Assembly (NCBI GenBank): GCA_017408305.1
Contig: JAFQUU010000014.1
Coordinates: 1 to 22,736 of the forward strand
DNA: 22,736 nt
Direction: 5' to 3'
Source of the DNA: Clostridia bacterium
GTDB lineage: Bacteria; Bacillota; Clostridia; Christensenellales; UBA1242
Each line of letters begins with the position of its first letter. The first letter of the stretch is position 1. Below the pieces are notes generated by a model that was given only the letters and a program-made list of their open reading frames with translations, made no database searches and was not told where the DNA came from. This document shows, one piece after another, positions 13,833-22,736 of this stretch. Made by a program: the position numbers and the translations under genes.

Positions 13833-13862
13833 TTGACTAATTTTTGCGTATTTTGTTACAAT
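13833..13862 (+). promoter_or_regulatory. Promoter of the giant surface-protein gene
   Basis: TTGACT (13833-13838), 18 bp, TACAAT (13857-13862). The predicted start near 13869 leaves a leader of about 44 bases with AAGGGG (13901-13906) six bases before the ATG at 13913. Confidence 0.7.
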
Positions 13863-13912
13863 AAGTTAGGAAATATCGAAAGATGTTTGCTTTTAGCAAA
13901 AAGGGGTTAAGT

Positions 13913-16900
13913 ATGTCCGAACTAAAACTTAGCGAGTACATAAAAAGTAAAAAATGGGGCACAGTCATGAAACTTGCAGTGGCATTTATTTTGTCATTTG
14001 CACTTTTGTTTGTTGGCGTTGTTGCTGTAAGTTCATATTCAAAAACTGCCGATGTCAGCACTATTGTTATGACAACCGATGATGGCGAGTATTTTAATGC
14101 CAATAAAGGTGGTAAGGTCAGTATGAATGGGCAAAAGGTTGGTGCGTCCAAAACCCAAACCTTGCGACAAGGACAAAGTATAACGCTTACTGCTGAAGCA
14201 AATGATGGTTATAGTTTTGTAGGATACTTTGATTCTACGGACAAAAATGCAAAACCATTAAGCACTGAAAATACCTATGTGCATTCGGCTGAAGAAGAGG
14301 GCAAAATTTATGCGAACTTTGCAAAAAACTTTGAACTTGAGTTCCAACTTGACAACCCTTTTGATGAATTTGGCGAACGCATAATATTTAAGCAAACATT
14401 TTATGTTGGACAAGAAATTGATGTAAAAGAGGTAATCTCTCAAAATGAAGACATTGATGAAAATGTTGCACAATACTACGAAAATTCTATTCCAGAATTA
14501 AGTCAAGAAGTGCAGGCAACAACACAATTTTCTTTCTCTAAAAACAAAATTGTTGTTGGCAGTGATGATGCAATTATTGCGATAAAACCAACAGAACCAA
14601 CATCACTTGGTTTTTCAAAAGATTCTAGTGGTAGATACCAAATTACTTCAGCAGCAGACCTTAATGCTCTTTCAAATTATATCAACGCAGCAAACTTGTC
14701 TTACATCAATGCATCGTTTATCGTTACAAAAGATATTACAGTTTCAAGTTTTAGGCCAATTGGTGGATACAACAAAACAACCTCAATTTCATATCCGTTT
14801 TCAGGGACATTTGATGGTAACAATAAAACAATTACAATCACCTCAATTGTTGATGAAAGCCTAGATTATGTTGCTCTTATTGGACACAACGCAGGCACAA
14901 TCAAAAATGTTAATGTTGCAGGTACAATCACAGGTACAAATTATGTTGGTTCTGTGTGTGGTTACAATGCAGGCACAATAACAAACTGTCACTCAACAGC
15001 AGTGGTTTCCGGTAAAGGCAGTTATGTTGGTGGTATTGTTGGTGTAAACAACGCAACTCTTGATAACGCACACCATGTAACTGGTGCAGTAAACGGCGTA
15101 AACACAACCTTTGGTTTGGCTGTTGGTGGCGTTGTTGGTATTAACTTAACAAATGGACTTGTAACAAATGTTTACAATACTGGTGGTGTAACGGCCGCAA
15201 ACTATCAATGGGTTGGTGGCGTGTTTGGGCAAAACCATGGTACGGTTTACAATGTCTTTAACAAAGGACAAGTAAGTGGTGCATATTATGTTGGTGGTCT
15301 TATTGGTCAAGCAGGTGGTGGCACGCTGATAACAGGCTACAACAGTGGTACAGTTGTTGCAACAAACACCTATGCTGGTGGTGTTGTTGGTTTTAATAAC
15401 GGTGGCACATTTAGGTATGCTTATTATGCTTCAGGTCAAGTGCGTGCAGGTGGCACATCAGGCACTGTGCAAAAAGGTGAGGGTAGTGCAACAACATCTT
15501 CTCCAAATGCAGATGAAAAGTACATTATGATTCCGTTCAATGCTTCAACTGGAACACTTGCTTCTTCAATCACAATGCATGGTGAAACCACAAGTTCTTT
15601 AAGCCGTGCCATGAACCTTGCATGGATGTATATTGACTCAAAGTTTGCACTTTCTGGCAACTATGGCACATCTAATAAATTTTTTGCTTGGTCTTCAGAA
15701 ACCTTGCCAACCTTGCTTACAACAAGATATCTTATGGCATGGTCAACCACAACGGCAGGTACATCTAGTAGCACTTATTGGGGTATTGATACTGCTGATA
15801 GATTAAGATACCTCGCACTTATGGTTAACTCTGGTCATAACTACTCAAAAAGATACTTTAGGTTAACTGCAAATATTGCCCTTGGTGGCAGTGCAACCCC
15901 ATGGAACCCAATCGGCACTTATGTTGATGAGTTTTCAGAATCAATGCCGTTTTCTGGTGATTTTAATGGTCAAGGCAAAACAATTTCAGGTATGTATGTA
16001 AGTTCAACAACTCATGACTATCTTGGATTGTTTGGTTATAACACAGGTACTGTGTATAACTTCTACTTAACTTCGGGCACTGTTAAAGGTACAAACTATA
16101 TTGGTGCAGCGTGTGGTTATAACACAGGTGTTATTAGAACAGCATACAACTATTCAGTTACAGTCGAAGGTACGGGCAGTTACATTGGTGGTCTTGTTGG
16201 TGTAAATAGTGGTAGGGTTGACACTTCTTACAACTATAACAAGTCAAGTCCGGGAACAAAAAATACAGTAACTGGTTCAAACACCACATTTGGTCTTGCA
16301 GTTGGTGGCATCATAGGTATCAACCTTACCGGTGGCAATGTTTACAATGTGTTTAGCACTGCAACCGTAACAGCAAACAACTATCAATGGGTTGGTGGTC
16401 TTATTGGTCAAAACCATGGCATACTCAAAAACTCATTCTGTACAGGGCAAACAACAGGCAGTTATTATGTCGGTGGTCTTGTTGGGCAACTTGGTGGGGG
16501 CAGTATAACCAACGCATATTCAAGTGGTGTTACAACTTCCAAAAACACTTATGCTGGTGGTGTTGTAGGGCATAATAATGGTGGAACATTACTATACACA
16601 TATTATTTGCAGGATTACGCGAAGGATAACGGTGGTGGTACATCTGGAACACCACAAAAAGGTGTGGGCAGTGGCACACTTGGTTCCACAACTGCAGATG
16701 TTAAGGATAACACCGAGCCATTTAATTCGACAACAAACTCTTCAAGTGAAACAAGGCTTGATATTACAACAAACTATGGTCGCCTTGTCAATACAGTTAC
16801 AATCAGTGGTTACAAAACAAATGTTTTGTTGGATGCCCTAAACTATGGTCACAGTTATATTGCAAAAACTTCAGCCTTACCTTCAACTGCATATTATTCT

Positions 16901-19900
16901 TGGGGTGCAAATACTTCATATTTTGGTGGTTTCCCAACAATATTCTATGACTCTTTTGGTAATGCTGGTGGCACAGCGTGGGCAGGGTATGATTCAACAA
17001 GTGGCGATGGCTCAACTGCTGCAAAAGCATTTATTATCAAAACAGAAGCACACCTAAGAAACCTTGCAAACAATGTAAATGCTGGTACAAGTTATACTGG
17101 TAAATACTTCAAACTTGGTGCAAACATCACTTTAACAAAACCATTCCGTTCAATTGGTTGGTATAGTGAAGTTTTAAGTGAAAATAGATATTTCAATGGT
17201 AATCTTGATGGTCAAGGTTACACCATTTCAAACTTAACCGTAAACCAAACAACAAACAACAATGATGACTATATGGGCTTGTTTGGATATATATACTCTG
17301 GTGCAGTTGTTAAAAACCTTAATGTTTCAGGTACGGTGACAGGTGTAAATTATGTCGGTGGTATCGCTGGTTATAATATGGGTACTTTGGAATCTGTTAC
17401 ATTTACTGGTACAGTTAATGGCGATGGCAGTTACATTGGTGGTATTGTTGGCGTTAATAGTGGTAAAATTAAAAACGCTATGAATTCAGCAGCAGTAAAT
17501 GCCAAAAACCAAACATTTGGTCTTGCTGTAGGTGGCATTGTGGGAATCAACTTAACTGGTGCTGACACATACAACCTTGTAAATAGTGGTACGGTAACGG
17601 CGAGAAATTATCAGTGGGTTGGAGGATTGGTTGGGCAAAACCACGCTTCAATCAAAAACTCGTTCTCAACGGGTGATGTAACAGGCAGTTATTATGTCGG
17701 TGGTCTTGTTGGGCAACTTGGTGGTGGTTCAATCACAAATGCATACTCAAAGGGTAAAATTACAGGTGCAAACACCTATGTTGGTGGCGTCGTTGGTTAT
17801 AACAACGGTGGAACACTTCTTTACACATACTATTTGGAAGGATCTGCTACAGATAATGACGGAAATGGCACAGCTCAAAAAGGCATCGGCAGTGCCACCC
17901 TTGGGAGCACAACTGCAGATAGTGGTAGTCAAACAGTAAGTTTTACAGGAACAAAAAATACTTCAAGTATTACAAGAACGGATGTTACAACCAACTATGG
18001 TAAGATTGCAAGAGAGTTCGTGCTTAGTGGTTACACAACAACAGTTCTTTTGGATGCACTTAACTTTGGACAAAACTATTTGGCAAAAGGCTCAAGCACG
18101 CCTTCAAGTGAATATTATGTTTGGGGTGCTAATACAGCATATTATGGTGGTTATCCAAGTTTCTACGACACGGGCTTTACTGGCCTTGGTGGTGGCACAA
18201 TTTGGTCGGGTTACTCTAGTGGTACAGGTACATCTTCAAGTCCGTTCATCATTGCAACTGAAACAGATTTAAGAAACCTTGCATTTAATGTAAACGCCGG
18301 TACACCATACACAGGTGTTTACTTTAAGGTTTCACAAAACATTGCACTCACTCAGGCATTCCGTTCAATTGGTTGGTACAACACCACAAGTAGTGAGAGC
18401 AACTACTTTAACGGTATTTTAGATGGCAATAACAAAACCATTTCAAACCTCACAAACAACACAACCACAAATCATTATGATGATTACTTAGGATTGTTTG
18501 GATATGTTTATAGTGGTGCAACAATCAAAAATCTTAATGTTTCTGGTACTGTTACGGGTGTTAATTATGTGGGTGGCGTTGTTGGTTATAATATGGGCAC
18601 GCTTCAAGACATTAGTTTCTCAGGCACAGTTAATGGCAGTGGCAGTTATATTGGTGGCGTTGTTGGTGTAAACAGTGGCAAGATGAAAAGCATAATCAAT
18701 AAAGCCGCAGTTAATGCAACAAACACAACCTTTGGTTTGGCTGTTGGTGGTGTGCTTGGTATCAACCTTACAAGTGGTAATCTTCTTAACTTTGTAAACA
18801 GTGGTGCTGTAACTGCACTGAACTATCAGTGGGTCGGTGGCCTTGTTGGTCAAAACCATGGCACACTTAAAAACGCATTTAGCGTTGGTGCTGTTGAAGG
18901 CAGTTATTATGTTGGTGGTGTTGTTGGGCAAAACGGTGGTGGCACAATCATCAACACATACTCAAGTGGCGTGATTGAAGGCACAAACACATATGTTGGT
19001 GGCGTTGTTGGCCATAATAATGGTGGTGATGTAAGGTTTTGTTACTACTATCAAAATCGTGCAACTGATGGTAAAGGCACAGCCCAAAAAGCAGTTGGTA
19101 GTGGAACACTTGGAGGCACAACAGCAGATGTTGCAGGAAGTCTAGGTGCATTTACGGACACAGCAAATACAGCAAGTATTACACGCCCTGATATCACAAG
19201 TTACAAAGGCCGTTTGACGAGCACAATCACACTTAGTGGCTATACAACAAACAGTCTTTTAGATGCCCTTAACCTTGGCCACAGTTATATTTCAAAAACT
19301 TCAACAGTTCCTTCAACAGAATATTATGCTTGGGGTGCAAATTCATCATACTTCGGTGGTTTCCCAACAATATACTACAGTTCTTTTGGTGCTGGCAGTG
19401 GCAGTGCTTGGAGTGGTTATGATTCTTCAAGTGGCAATGGTTCAAGTTGGGCACAAGCATATATCATAAAAACAGAACAGCACTTAAGAAGTCTTGCGTT
19501 TAATGTTAATGCTGGCACAAACTATACAGGCAAATACTTCAAAATTGCTGCAAACATAAGTCTTACTCAGGCTTTCCGTTCAATCGGTTGGTATAACTCT
19601 TCAACAAGCGAAAGCAACTACTTTAACGGAAATCTTGATGGGCAAAACTACACAGTTTCAAACTTAACAGTAAATACAACTACAAATAATGGCAACACAT
19701 ATATGGGCTTGTTTGGTTATATCTATACCAACGGTCTTGTAAAAAATCTCAAGGTTTCAGGTTCTGTTACAGGTGGCACAAATTATATTGGTGGTATTGC
19801 CGGCTATAACATGGGCACGCTTGAAACAGTTGAATACTCAGGCTCAGTGTCTGGCACAGGCAGTTATATTGGTGGTATTGCCGGTGTAAACAGTGGTAAA

Positions 19901-22736
19901 ATTAAAAATGCATACAACAAAGCAACCGTAACAGCATCAAACTCAACATTTGGCCTTGCAGTTGGTGGCATTGTGGGCATTAACCTTACTTCTGGCAATA
20001 TATACAACCTTATAAGCACTGGCACAGTAAGTGCAACCAATTATCAATGGGTTGGTGGCATTGCCGGCCAAAACCATGGCACAATCATGAACTCTTTCAA
20101 CAGTGCAAATATTGGAGGCAGTTACTATGTTGGTGGTATTGTTGGTCAAAATGGTGGTGGCACAATCATCAACACCTATTCAAGAACTGCAAGTGATGGT
20201 GGCATAAGTGCAACAAACACATATGTTGGTGGTATTGCAGGTAGCAACCAAGGTGGTTCAATAAGATTTTCTTACTATCTTGAAAAATCTGCCAAAGATA
20301 AAACCACCTATCAAAAGGGCATCGGCAGTGGCACGCTTGGTGGCACAACAGCAGATACGGCTGGCCAAACAAATGTCTTTACGGCAACCAAAAACACTGA
20401 AAGTTTTACAAGACCTGATGTAACAGACAACTACGGTCGCTTGTCATCTTCGGTTTCAATTAATGGTTACGCAACCAATGTGCTTCTTGATGCACTTAAC
20501 TTTGGTCAAAGTTATATTTCAAAAACGGCAAGTTTGCCTTCAACAGAATATTTGGCTTGGGGTGCAAACACAAGTTACTTTAGTGGTTATCCAACAATAT
20601 ACTACACATCATTCTCAACTGGTGATATGAGTACAAGTTGGACAGGTTATGCAAGTGGCACAGGCACAAGTGCAGACCCATTTGTGATTAAAACTGAAAC
20701 TCATCTTAGAAACCTTGCATTCAATGTTAACTCTGGTACAACCTACACAGGCAAATATTTTGTTCTTGGCAACGACATTACTCTTACAAAACCATTCCGT
20801 TCAATCGGTTGGTACAACACCGAAACTTCAGAAAACAACTACTTCAACGCATCATTTGATGGTAGGGGTTACAAAATTTCTGGCCTTAACATTACCTCAA
20901 CTTCAAACAGTGGCAGCGACTACATGGGCCTCTTTGGTTATGTTTACAGTGGTGCTGTAATTAAAAATGTAACAGTCAGTGGCACGGTTAGTGGTGGCAA
21001 GTATGTTGGTGGCATTGCAGGCTACAACATGGGCAAAATGGATTATGTTATCTACGAGGGCAGTGTAACAGGCGATGGCAGTTATATTGGTGGCGTGATT
21101 GGCGTAAACAGTGGTACACTTAACTTTGTTTCAAACAAAGGCAGCGTTTCTGGCACAAACTCAACATTTGGTCTTGCAGTTGGTGGTATTGCAGGAATCA
21201 ACCTTACGGCTGGTACAATCCGTAACTGCTTTAACGATGGTGTTACAGTAAGTACCACAAAGGTTGAGGCCAACAACTATCAATGGGTTGGTGGCATTGC
21301 CGGTCAAAACCATGGCAACATCATCAACTCTTACACCAATATGGCAGTCAAAGGTGCATACTATGTTGGTGGTGTTGCTGGCCAAAACGGTGGTGGCACA
21401 ATCCAAAATGTTTACAACCGTGGCACAGTAACTGGCACAAACACATATGTTGGTGGTGTGCTTGGTTCAAACAACGGTGGCACAATGCAGTTTGGGTATT
21501 ATCTTCAAAACTGTGCAACCGATAACAACGGAAGTGGCGTAAAACAAAACGGTCTTGGCAGTGCCACACTTGGTGCACGCACAGCCGACACAGTTGGCAC
21601 AACAAACGCATTCAACACATCAAAAGTGCTTTACACAATCAATGCAAGTGGAACTGCAAGTGCAGCAACAGTATATAACACCACAAATCTTTTAACAGCC
21701 CTTCAAAACTGGGCAGGTGCAAACGCATCAAATGTAACTTGGGAAAACGGCCCAGACAACTACCCAGCACTGATTACTGCAATCCCACACACCTTGACAA
21801 TCTCAAACAACGGCGTGGGCACAATTGCTGCAAGCAGTTCTTGGACGGGTAGTGGTTCAAGCGTAACAAAAACAATCTTCAATGGCATGGCAATTGGTGC
21901 ACTGCCAGATGAAACACAAATCACAGCCCCAACGGGTTATGAGTTTGGTGTTTGGTATAAAGAATCAGCCTGCACAAACAAGGTAACCGAGGCCACAACC
22001 TTTACCGGCGACGCAATCATTTACGCAGACTGGATTACAAAATCCTTTACCGTAACAGTGGGCAAAAACTTCGGTGGCATTTCAGCCACACCAACAACAG
22101 TTATGTTTGGCAGTGCATTTACAATCACCCTTACAAAGCCATCTAAAACTGGTTATGAATACACACTAAGTTCTCTTAAGGTGTATAAGGGCTCAAGTGC
22201 AAACAACGCAAATTTGATTGAGTCAATTTCCGTTTCAACCGCGCTTACTTATACTTACACCCTTTCAACTTACAGCACAAGCATCTATGTTTATGCAACT
22301 TGGACAGAACGCGCAATCTCAACAATTGCAACATTCAACGCCAATGGTGGCTCGGTTTCAGAGGTCAATAGGGGCGTAACTTACGACCAAACCTATAACA
22401 AGTTAATGAATATATATCCAAGTGATAGCACATCAAACTTCTCAAGCCTTACTTCTGGCAGAATCACCCTTGCAAGCAATGTGTTTACGGTAAACTATAC
22501 AAACTCCACAACTTCAACTCAGTATGTCAATTTCATGACCAAAACCAACACTTCTAAACAACCAATTGTTGTGGGTGCAACTTATACTTATGTTCTTGAA
22601 GTCCTGACTTGGACAGGCGATGCATTGACATTTAATATAGGTAAGACAGCAAGCTCGGCTGCACAACTATCAAAAACTTCAAAATCTATTTCAGCTGCAG
22701 GAACGCATTATTTAACATTAACAGCTCCAAGTGAAT
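13913..22736 (+). CDS. Giant secreted GLUG-repeat surface protein (3' end outside window)
   Basis: One frame with no stop runs from the ATG at 13913 to the window end, more than 2,940 codons. A short charged N-terminus (MSELKLSEYIKSKKWG) precedes one long hydrophobic helix (about residues 18-42), a signal peptide or anchor. Residues 43-145 include an InlB-B-like strand region (GKVSMNG...GYSFVGYF). Then come six modules of about 405 residues, each with seven GLUG-type motifs of the form YVGGIVGxNxG, and C-terminal repeats (FNANGG, PTGYEFGVWY) like Flg_new/InlB domains. No enzyme motif is visible. Proteins of this build are exported and form long beta-solenoid-like rods on clostridial cell surfaces, often as adhesins. 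Composition is rich in Thr, Asn, Gly and Ser and poor in Lys. The anchor, if any (LPxTG or S-layer), is not in the window. Confidence 0.92.
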   Translation, partial: MSELKLSEYIKSKKWGTVMKLAVAFILSFALLFVGVVAVSSYSKTADVSTIVMTTDDGEYFNANKGGKVSMNGQKVGASKTQTLRQGQSITLTAEANDGYSFVGYFDSTDKNAKPLSTENTYVHSAEEEGKIYANFAKNFELEFQLDNPFDEFGERIIFKQTFYVGQEIDVKEVISQNEDIDENVAQYYENSIPELSQEVQATTQFSFSKNKIVVGSDDAIIAIKPTEPTSLGFSKDSSGRYQITSAADLNALSNYINAANLSYINASFIVTKDITVSSFRPIGGYNKTTSISYPFSGTFDGNNKTITITSIVDESLDYVALIGHNAGTIKNVNVAGTITGTNYVGSVCGYNAGTITNCHSTAVVSGKGSYVGGIVGVNNATLDNAHHVTGAVNGVNTTFGLAVGGVVGINLTNGLVTNVYNTGGVTAANYQWVGGVFGQNHGTVYNVFNKGQVSGAYYVGGLIGQAGGGTLITGYNSGTVVATNTYAGGVVGFNNGGTFRYAYYASGQVRAGGTSGTVQKGEGSATTSSPNADEKYIMIPFNASTGTLASSITMHGETTSSLSRAMNLAWMYIDSKFALSGNYGTSNKFFAWSSETLPTLLTTRYLMAWSTTTAGTSSSTYWGIDTADRLRYLALMVNSGHNYSKRYFRLTANIALGGSATPWNPIGTYVDEFSESMPFSGDFNGQGKTISGMYVSSTTHDYLGLFGYNTGTVYNFYLTSGTVKGTNYIGAACGYNTGVIRTAYNYSVTVEGTGSYIGGLVGVNSGRVDTSYNYNKSSPGTKNTVTGSNTTFGLAVGGIIGINLTGGNVYNVFSTATVTANNYQWVGGLIGQNHGILKNSFCTGQTTGSYYVGGLVGQLGGGSITNAYSSGVTTSKNTYAGGVVGHNNGGTLLYTYYLQDYAKDNGGGTSGTPQKGVGSGTLGSTTADVKDNTEPFNSTTNSSSETRLDITTNYGRLVNTVTISGYKTNVLLDALNYGHSYIAKTSALPSTAYYSWGANTSYFGGFPTIFYDSFGNAGGTAWAGYDSTSGDGSTAAKAFIIKTEAHLRNLANNVNAGTSYTGKYFKLGANITLTKPFRSIGWYSEVLSENRYFNGNLDGQGYTISNLTVNQTTNNNDDYMGLFGYIYSGAVVKNLNVSGTVTGVNYVGGIAGYNMGTLESVTFTGTVNGDGSYIGGIVGVNSGKIKNAMNSAAVNAKNQTFGLAVGGIVGINLTGADTYNLVNSGTVTARNYQWVGGLVGQNHASIKNSFSTGDVTGSYYVGGLVGQLGGGSITNAYSKGKITGANTYVGGVVGYNNGGTLLYTYYLEGSATDNDGNGTAQKGIGSATLGSTTADSGSQTVSFTGTKNTSSITRTDVTTNYGKIAREFVLSGYTTTVLLDALNFGQNYLAKGSSTPSSEYYVWGANTAYYGGYPSFYDTGFTGLGGGTIWSGYSSGTGTSSSPFIIATETDLRNLAFNVNAGTPYTGVYFKVSQNIALTQAFRSIGWYNTTSSESNYFNGILDGNNKTISNLTNNTTTNHYDDYLGLFGYVYSGATIKNLNVSGTVTGVNYVGGVVGYNMGTLQDISFSGTVNGSGSYIGGVVGVNSGKMKSIINKAAVNATNTTFGLAVGGVLGINLTSGNLLNFVNSGAVTALNYQWVGGLVGQNHGTLKNAFSVGAVEGSYYVGGVVGQNGGGTIINTYSSGVIEGTNTYVGGVVGHNNGGDVRFCYYYQNRATDGKGTAQKAVGSGTLGGTTADVAGSLGAFTDTANTASITRPDITSYKGRLTSTITLSGYTTNSLLDALNLGHSYISKTSTVPSTEYYAWGANSSYFGGFPTIYYSSFGAGSGSAWSGYDSSSGNGSSWAQAYIIKTEQHLRSLAFNVNAGTNYTGKYFKIAANISLTQAFRSIGWYNSSTSESNYFNGNLDGQNYTVSNLTVNTTTNNGNTYMGLFGYIYTNGLVKNLKVSGSVTGGTNYIGGIAGYNMGTLETVEYSGSVSGTGSYIGGIAGVNSGKIKNAYNKATVTASNSTFGLAVGGIVGINLTSGNIYNLISTGTVSATNYQWVGGIAGQNHGTIMNSFNSANIGGSYYVGGIVGQNGGGTIINTYSRTASDGGISATNTYVGGIAGSNQGGSIRFSYYLEKSAKDKTTYQKGIGSGTLGGTTADTAGQTNVFTATKNTESFTRPDVTDNYGRLSSSVSINGYATNVLLDALNFGQSYISKTASLPSTEYLAWGANTSYFSGYPTIYYTSFSTGDMSTSWTGYASGTGTSADPFVIKTETHLRNLAFNVNSGTTYTGKYFVLGNDITLTKPFRSIGWYNTETSENNYFNASFDGRGYKISGLNITSTSNSGSDYMGLFGYVYSGAVIKNVTVSGTVSGGKYVGGIAGYNMGKMDYVIYEGSVTGDGSYIGGVIGVNSGTLNFVSNKGSVSGTNSTFGLAVGGIAGINLTAGTIRNCFNDGVTVSTTKVEANNYQWVGGIAGQNHGNIINSYTNMAVKGAYYVGGVAGQNGGGTIQNVYNRGTVTGTNTYVGGVLGSNNGGTMQFGYYLQNCATDNNGSGVKQNGLGSATLGARTADTVGTTNAFNTSKVLYTINASGTASAATVYNTTNLLTALQNWAGANASNVTWENGPDNYPALITAIPHTLTISNNGVGTIAASSSWTGSGSSVTKTIFNGMAIGALPDETQITAPTGYEFGVWYKESACTNKVTEATTFTGDAIIYADWITKSFTVTVGKNFGGISATPTTVMFGSAFTITLTKPSKTGYEYTLSSLKVYKGSSANNANLIESISVSTALTYTYTLSTYSTSIYVYATWTERAISTIATFNANGGSVSEVNRGVTYDQTYNKLMNIYPSDSTSNFSSLTSGRITLASNVFTVNYTNSTTSTQYVNFMTKTNTSKQPIVVGATYTYVLEVLTWTGDALTFNIGKTASSAAQLSKTSKSISAAGTHYLTLTAPSE
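14610..15757 (+). repeat. GLUG module 1 of the giant protein
   Basis: It begins near SLGFSKDSSGRYQITSAADL, contains FSGTFDGNNKTI and seven GLUG motifs, with the anchor TFGLAVGG Phe at 15110. It is the most divergent module at its end (15470-15757), which lacks the LLDALN and WGANT block seen later. Confidence 0.85.
15758..16984 (+). repeat. GLUG module 2 of the giant protein
   Basis: A leading strand block (YWGIDTADRLRYLALMVNSG), then PIG, FNGQGKTI, and seven GLUG motifs; anchor Phe at 16289, 1,179 bases after module 1. It is the first copy with the LLDALNYGHSYI and WGANTSYFGGFP tail. Confidence 0.88.
16985..18208 (+). repeat. GLUG module 3 of the giant protein
   Basis: It begins GYDSTSGDGS, then TEAHLRNLANNVNAG, FRSIGWY and GQGYTISNL. 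Anchor Phe at 17516, 1,227 bases after module 2. Seven GLUG motifs and the complete tail block. Confidence 0.88.
18209..19414 (+). repeat. GLUG module 4 of the giant protein
   Basis: It begins GYSSGTGTSSSPF, then TETDLRNLAFNVNAG. Anchor Phe at 18731, 1,215 bases after module 3. The AVGG motif is varied to AVGGVLGIN; otherwise all seven GLUG motifs are conserved. Confidence 0.88.
19415..20644 (+). repeat. GLUG module 5 of the giant protein
   Basis: It begins GYDSSSGNGSSW, with the DSxSG opening of module 3. Anchor Phe at 19949, 1,218 bases after module 4. GIAGYN and GIAGQN replace the Val forms in several motifs. Confidence 0.88.
20645..21640 (+). repeat. GLUG module 6 of the giant protein (short tail)
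   Basis: It begins GYASGTGTSADPF, with the GTGTS opening of module 4. Anchor Phe at 21167, 1,218 bases after module 5. The WGANT tail is replaced by LLTALQNWAGANASNVTWENGPDNYP-type residues that lead into the C-terminal region. Confidence 0.85.
21770..22736 (+). repeat. C-terminal InlB/Flg_new-like repeat region of the giant protein
   Basis: About 320 residues of strand-rich repeats follow the GLUG modules: APTGYEFGVWYKESACTNKV with a closing YADW, then a second unit ending YVYATW, then FNANGGSVSEVNRGVTYD. These are hallmarks of Listeria-Bacteroides (Flg_new) and divergent InlB B repeats. The last 80 residues (from about 22500) look like a separate strand-rich domain. The gene is still open at the window end. 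Confidence 0.7.

Noticed and set aside
13837..14473. Minus-strand frames of 104 and 71 codons at the start of the giant gene
   Set aside because: They lie opposite the promoter and the signal-peptide region and show no family features or ribosome-binding site.
14603..21611. Many open frames of 60-100 codons on both strands inside the giant gene
   Set aside because: They are by-products of its repetitive, stop-poor sequence: they recur at the same place in successive modules, lack Shine-Dalgarno sites, and the main frame is continuous throughout.

Overview
The window is AT-rich bacterial DNA with standard stop codons (TGA is used as a stop), sigma70-type promoters, Shine-Dalgarno sites at many genes and T-run terminators. 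The gene set (MinD/MinE, MreB-family actin, SpoIVFB-like protease, Obg, endonuclease III) and low GC point to the Bacillota, most likely an uncultured clostridial lineage. The genus cannot be fixed from the sequence. SpoIVFB, MreB, MinD and Obg lie close together in Bacillus and many clostridia (mreBCD-minCD-spoIVFAB-rplU-rpmA-obg), so much of this window looks like a rearranged relic of that neighbourhood.

Layout. 1-1550 (+): the tail of an unknown gene, a small bacterial PH-domain protein and a ZIP-family metal transporter, each of the last two with its own promoter and terminator. 1551-1819: a gene-free gap with a near-perfect cloverleaf inverted-repeat element (1609-1703). 1820-4895 (-): a three-gene unit with a three-helix membrane protein resembling the Pycsar effector PycTM (DUF5706-like), an unrecognised 112-residue protein coupled to it by a TAATG overlap, and a 728-residue helical-repeat protein ending in a DUF4132-like domain. 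4986-5828 (-): a SpoIVFB-like site-2 protease. 5997-8009 (+): a fused ATPase-permease ABC transporter whose promoter carries an 18-bp palindrome. 8057-11337 (-): lipoprotein HtrA-like protease, MreB-like actin, MinD, MinE, apparently one operon with an internal terminator before minD. 11467-13377 (+): nth-obg, the nth transcript predicted to be leaderless. 13378-13912: no gene, but a tandem pair of about 124-bp palindromic repeats, a terminator and a promoter. 13913 to the end (+): one uninterrupted open frame of more than 2,940 codons, encoding a giant secreted surface protein with six modules of about 405 residues, each with seven GLUG-type glycine-rich motifs, followed by InlB/Flg_new-like repeats. 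It runs off the window.

How the genes fit together. Much of the centre is cell-shape and division machinery (MreB, MinD, MinE, envelope HtrA, SpoIVFB-like protease) plus the ribosome-assembly GTPase Obg and DNA repair. The accessory material is the PycTM-like three-gene unit, the ABC exporter, the repeat elements and the giant surface protein. The best candidate for an undescribed system is the 4895-1820 unit. The best candidates for undescribed non-coding elements are the cloverleaf at 1609-1703 and the tandem palindromes at 13380-13640.
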